A stretch of 24,108 bases of DNA from Stercoripulliclostridium_A sp045535235 (GTDB taxonomy: Bacteria > Bacillota > Clostridia > Christensenellales > DTU072). The notes under the pieces are model-generated. The model made no database searches and was not told the origin of the DNA. It saw only the letters and a program-made list of their open reading frames with translations. The stretch is taken from NCBI GenBank assembly GCA_045535235.1, contig JAZSLG010000119.1:1-24108 (forward strand). Direction: 5' to 3'. Within the stretch, counting starts at the first letter, position 1; every line of letters starts with the position of its first letter. Of the stretch, positions 23,580 to 24,108 are shown piece by piece. Made by a program: the position numbers and the translations under genes.

Positions 23580-23771
23580 TTATTGTTTTGATTTTCTGTT
23601 TGCTATAATCATTCTTCTTACTGCCCTTGCGCAAGTAAATTCGTATTCTTCTTGCATTCTGCAGTAGCCACAATGGGGATAACTACCGCAACGGTCAACG
23701 CCGGCTTTTTCACTATCCAACCATTTTTCGATATCCAATCTTGCTTGTAAATCTTTGTTATTTCTTTCCAT
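23580..23771 (-). CDS. Small Cys-containing protein, 63 residues
   Basis: I do not recognise a family. From the ATG at 23771 the protein is 63 residues, mostly charged and helical-looking, with KWLDSEKAGVDRCGSYPHC, then GYC and, nine residues later, FTC: four Cys in the pattern C-x5-C-x2-C-x9-C, fit for a zinc or iron-sulfur site. The C terminus is basic (RRMIIANRKSKQ). The start is secure: AGGAGAAAT precedes it and overlaps the stop codon (TAG) of the upstream gene, so translation is coupled. A terminator-like hairpin follows four bases after its stop. Metal binding is inference; function unknown. Confidence 0.7.
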   Translation of the reverse strand: MERNNKDLQARLDIEKWLDSEKAGVDRCGSYPHCGYCRMQEEYEFTCARAVRRMIIANRKSKQ

Positions 23772-23778
23772 ATTTCTC

Positions 23779-24108
23779 CTACTTGCCAAGATATTGGTCA
23801 TAAATGTTTTTCTTTAGCTTCTTGGTGTTAATTTCGATAACGCCCTTGTAATCTTTGTTAGCGGTAATCTTGTTGTTCTCTTCGTCACGTTCGTAAACGT
23901 CTTGGGGAACAATCTTGATGTAATCGTTATAAGCAAGGCTTCTTTCCTCGTCGCGAATATTCTTCTTTAGAGTATCGTAAAGAGATACGCCCTTGCCGTT
24001 AAAGGTTGATTGCAAGTAAGAAATGATTTCATCGTCGTTTGCAAATACTAGTTCGTCGCCGTTTTCGCCAATGAAGGGGGTCTTAGCAACAAGTCGGATC
24101 GTAGCCAT
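23779..24108 (-). CDS. Uncharacterised protein, possibly cut by the window edge
   Basis: An open frame of 109 residues ends at TAG (23779) and reaches the window edge at an ATG whose last base is 24108. It may be complete or the tail of a longer protein; the upstream sequence is not available. It is hydrophilic and charged, without membrane segments or Cys, with a lysine-rich C terminus (TKKLKKNIYDQYLGK). No family is recognised. Its stop overlaps the ribosome binding site of the 63-residue protein gene, so the two are one transcription unit. Confidence 0.6.
   Translation of the reverse strand: MATIRLVAKTPFIGENGDELVFANDDEIISYLQSTFNGKGVSLYDTLKKNIRDEERSLAYNDYIKIVPQDVYERDEENNKITANKDYKGVIEINTKKLKKNIYDQYLGK

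Overview
The window looks like a chromosomal segment of a low-to-moderate GC Gram-positive anaerobe of the class Clostridia, probably a gut or host-associated lineage. The basis is the gene content (inositol catabolism cluster, VanW-family protein, ACT/UPF0210 pair, DUF1846 protein, tilS-hpt order), strong AGGAG-type ribosome binding sites and canonical sigma-A promoters. This is inference: there is no rRNA or other marker to place it more closely. I see no tRNA, rRNA, CRISPR array, transposase or phage structural gene.

Layout. (1) 8758 to 125, minus strand: a myo-inositol unit. A strong promoter (8730-8758) precedes a GPH-family cation symporter, iolB, iolD, iolE and iolG. After a hairpin come a zinc-dependent phospholipase C-like protein and a geranylgeranyl-reductase-like flavoprotein. 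(2) 8685-9130: a 446-base gene-free stretch with the inositol promoter on one strand and two tandem copies of a structured repeat on the other. (3) 12580 to 9131, minus: phosphosugar mutase, ACT-domain protein, UPF0210 protein. (4) 16657 to 12621, minus: tilS, hpt, CCA-adding enzyme, VanW-family protein. (5) 16701 to 20207, plus: a second Gfo/Idh/MocA dehydrogenase, a PAP2 phosphatase and a DUF1846 protein. (6) 21120 to 20293, minus: a radical SAM protein. (7) 22690 to 21350, minus: guaA. (8) 24108 to 22735, minus: an unknown protein, a 63-residue Cys-containing protein and a DUF92 membrane protein.

The most interesting signal is not a protein. Four copies of a ~125-base element lie at 2-126, 8857-8976, 9008-9132 and 21226-21351. 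Each can fold into one long rod with compensatory changes in several helices, an invariant core with two tandem G.A modules, and a terminal TTTAC/GTAAA hairpin. Three copies abut the 3' end of a minus-strand gene so exactly that the element's last bases (CGTTTTA) supply that gene's TAA stop codon. Copy B has an extended -10 promoter just upstream, on the strand whose transcript would carry the G.A modules. I read this as an unnamed structured RNA or RNA-like mobile repeat. I could not match it from memory to a named RNA family.

Other points: the GMP synthase has an intact ATP pyrophosphatase half, but its glutaminase half lacks the catalytic region. Three promoters (inositol unit, mutase, guaA) carry alternating CG tracts in their spacers, and those same three units end at a copy of the repeat. 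tilS appears to be leaderless. An intrinsic-terminator hairpin lies inside the first codons of the PAP2 gene.
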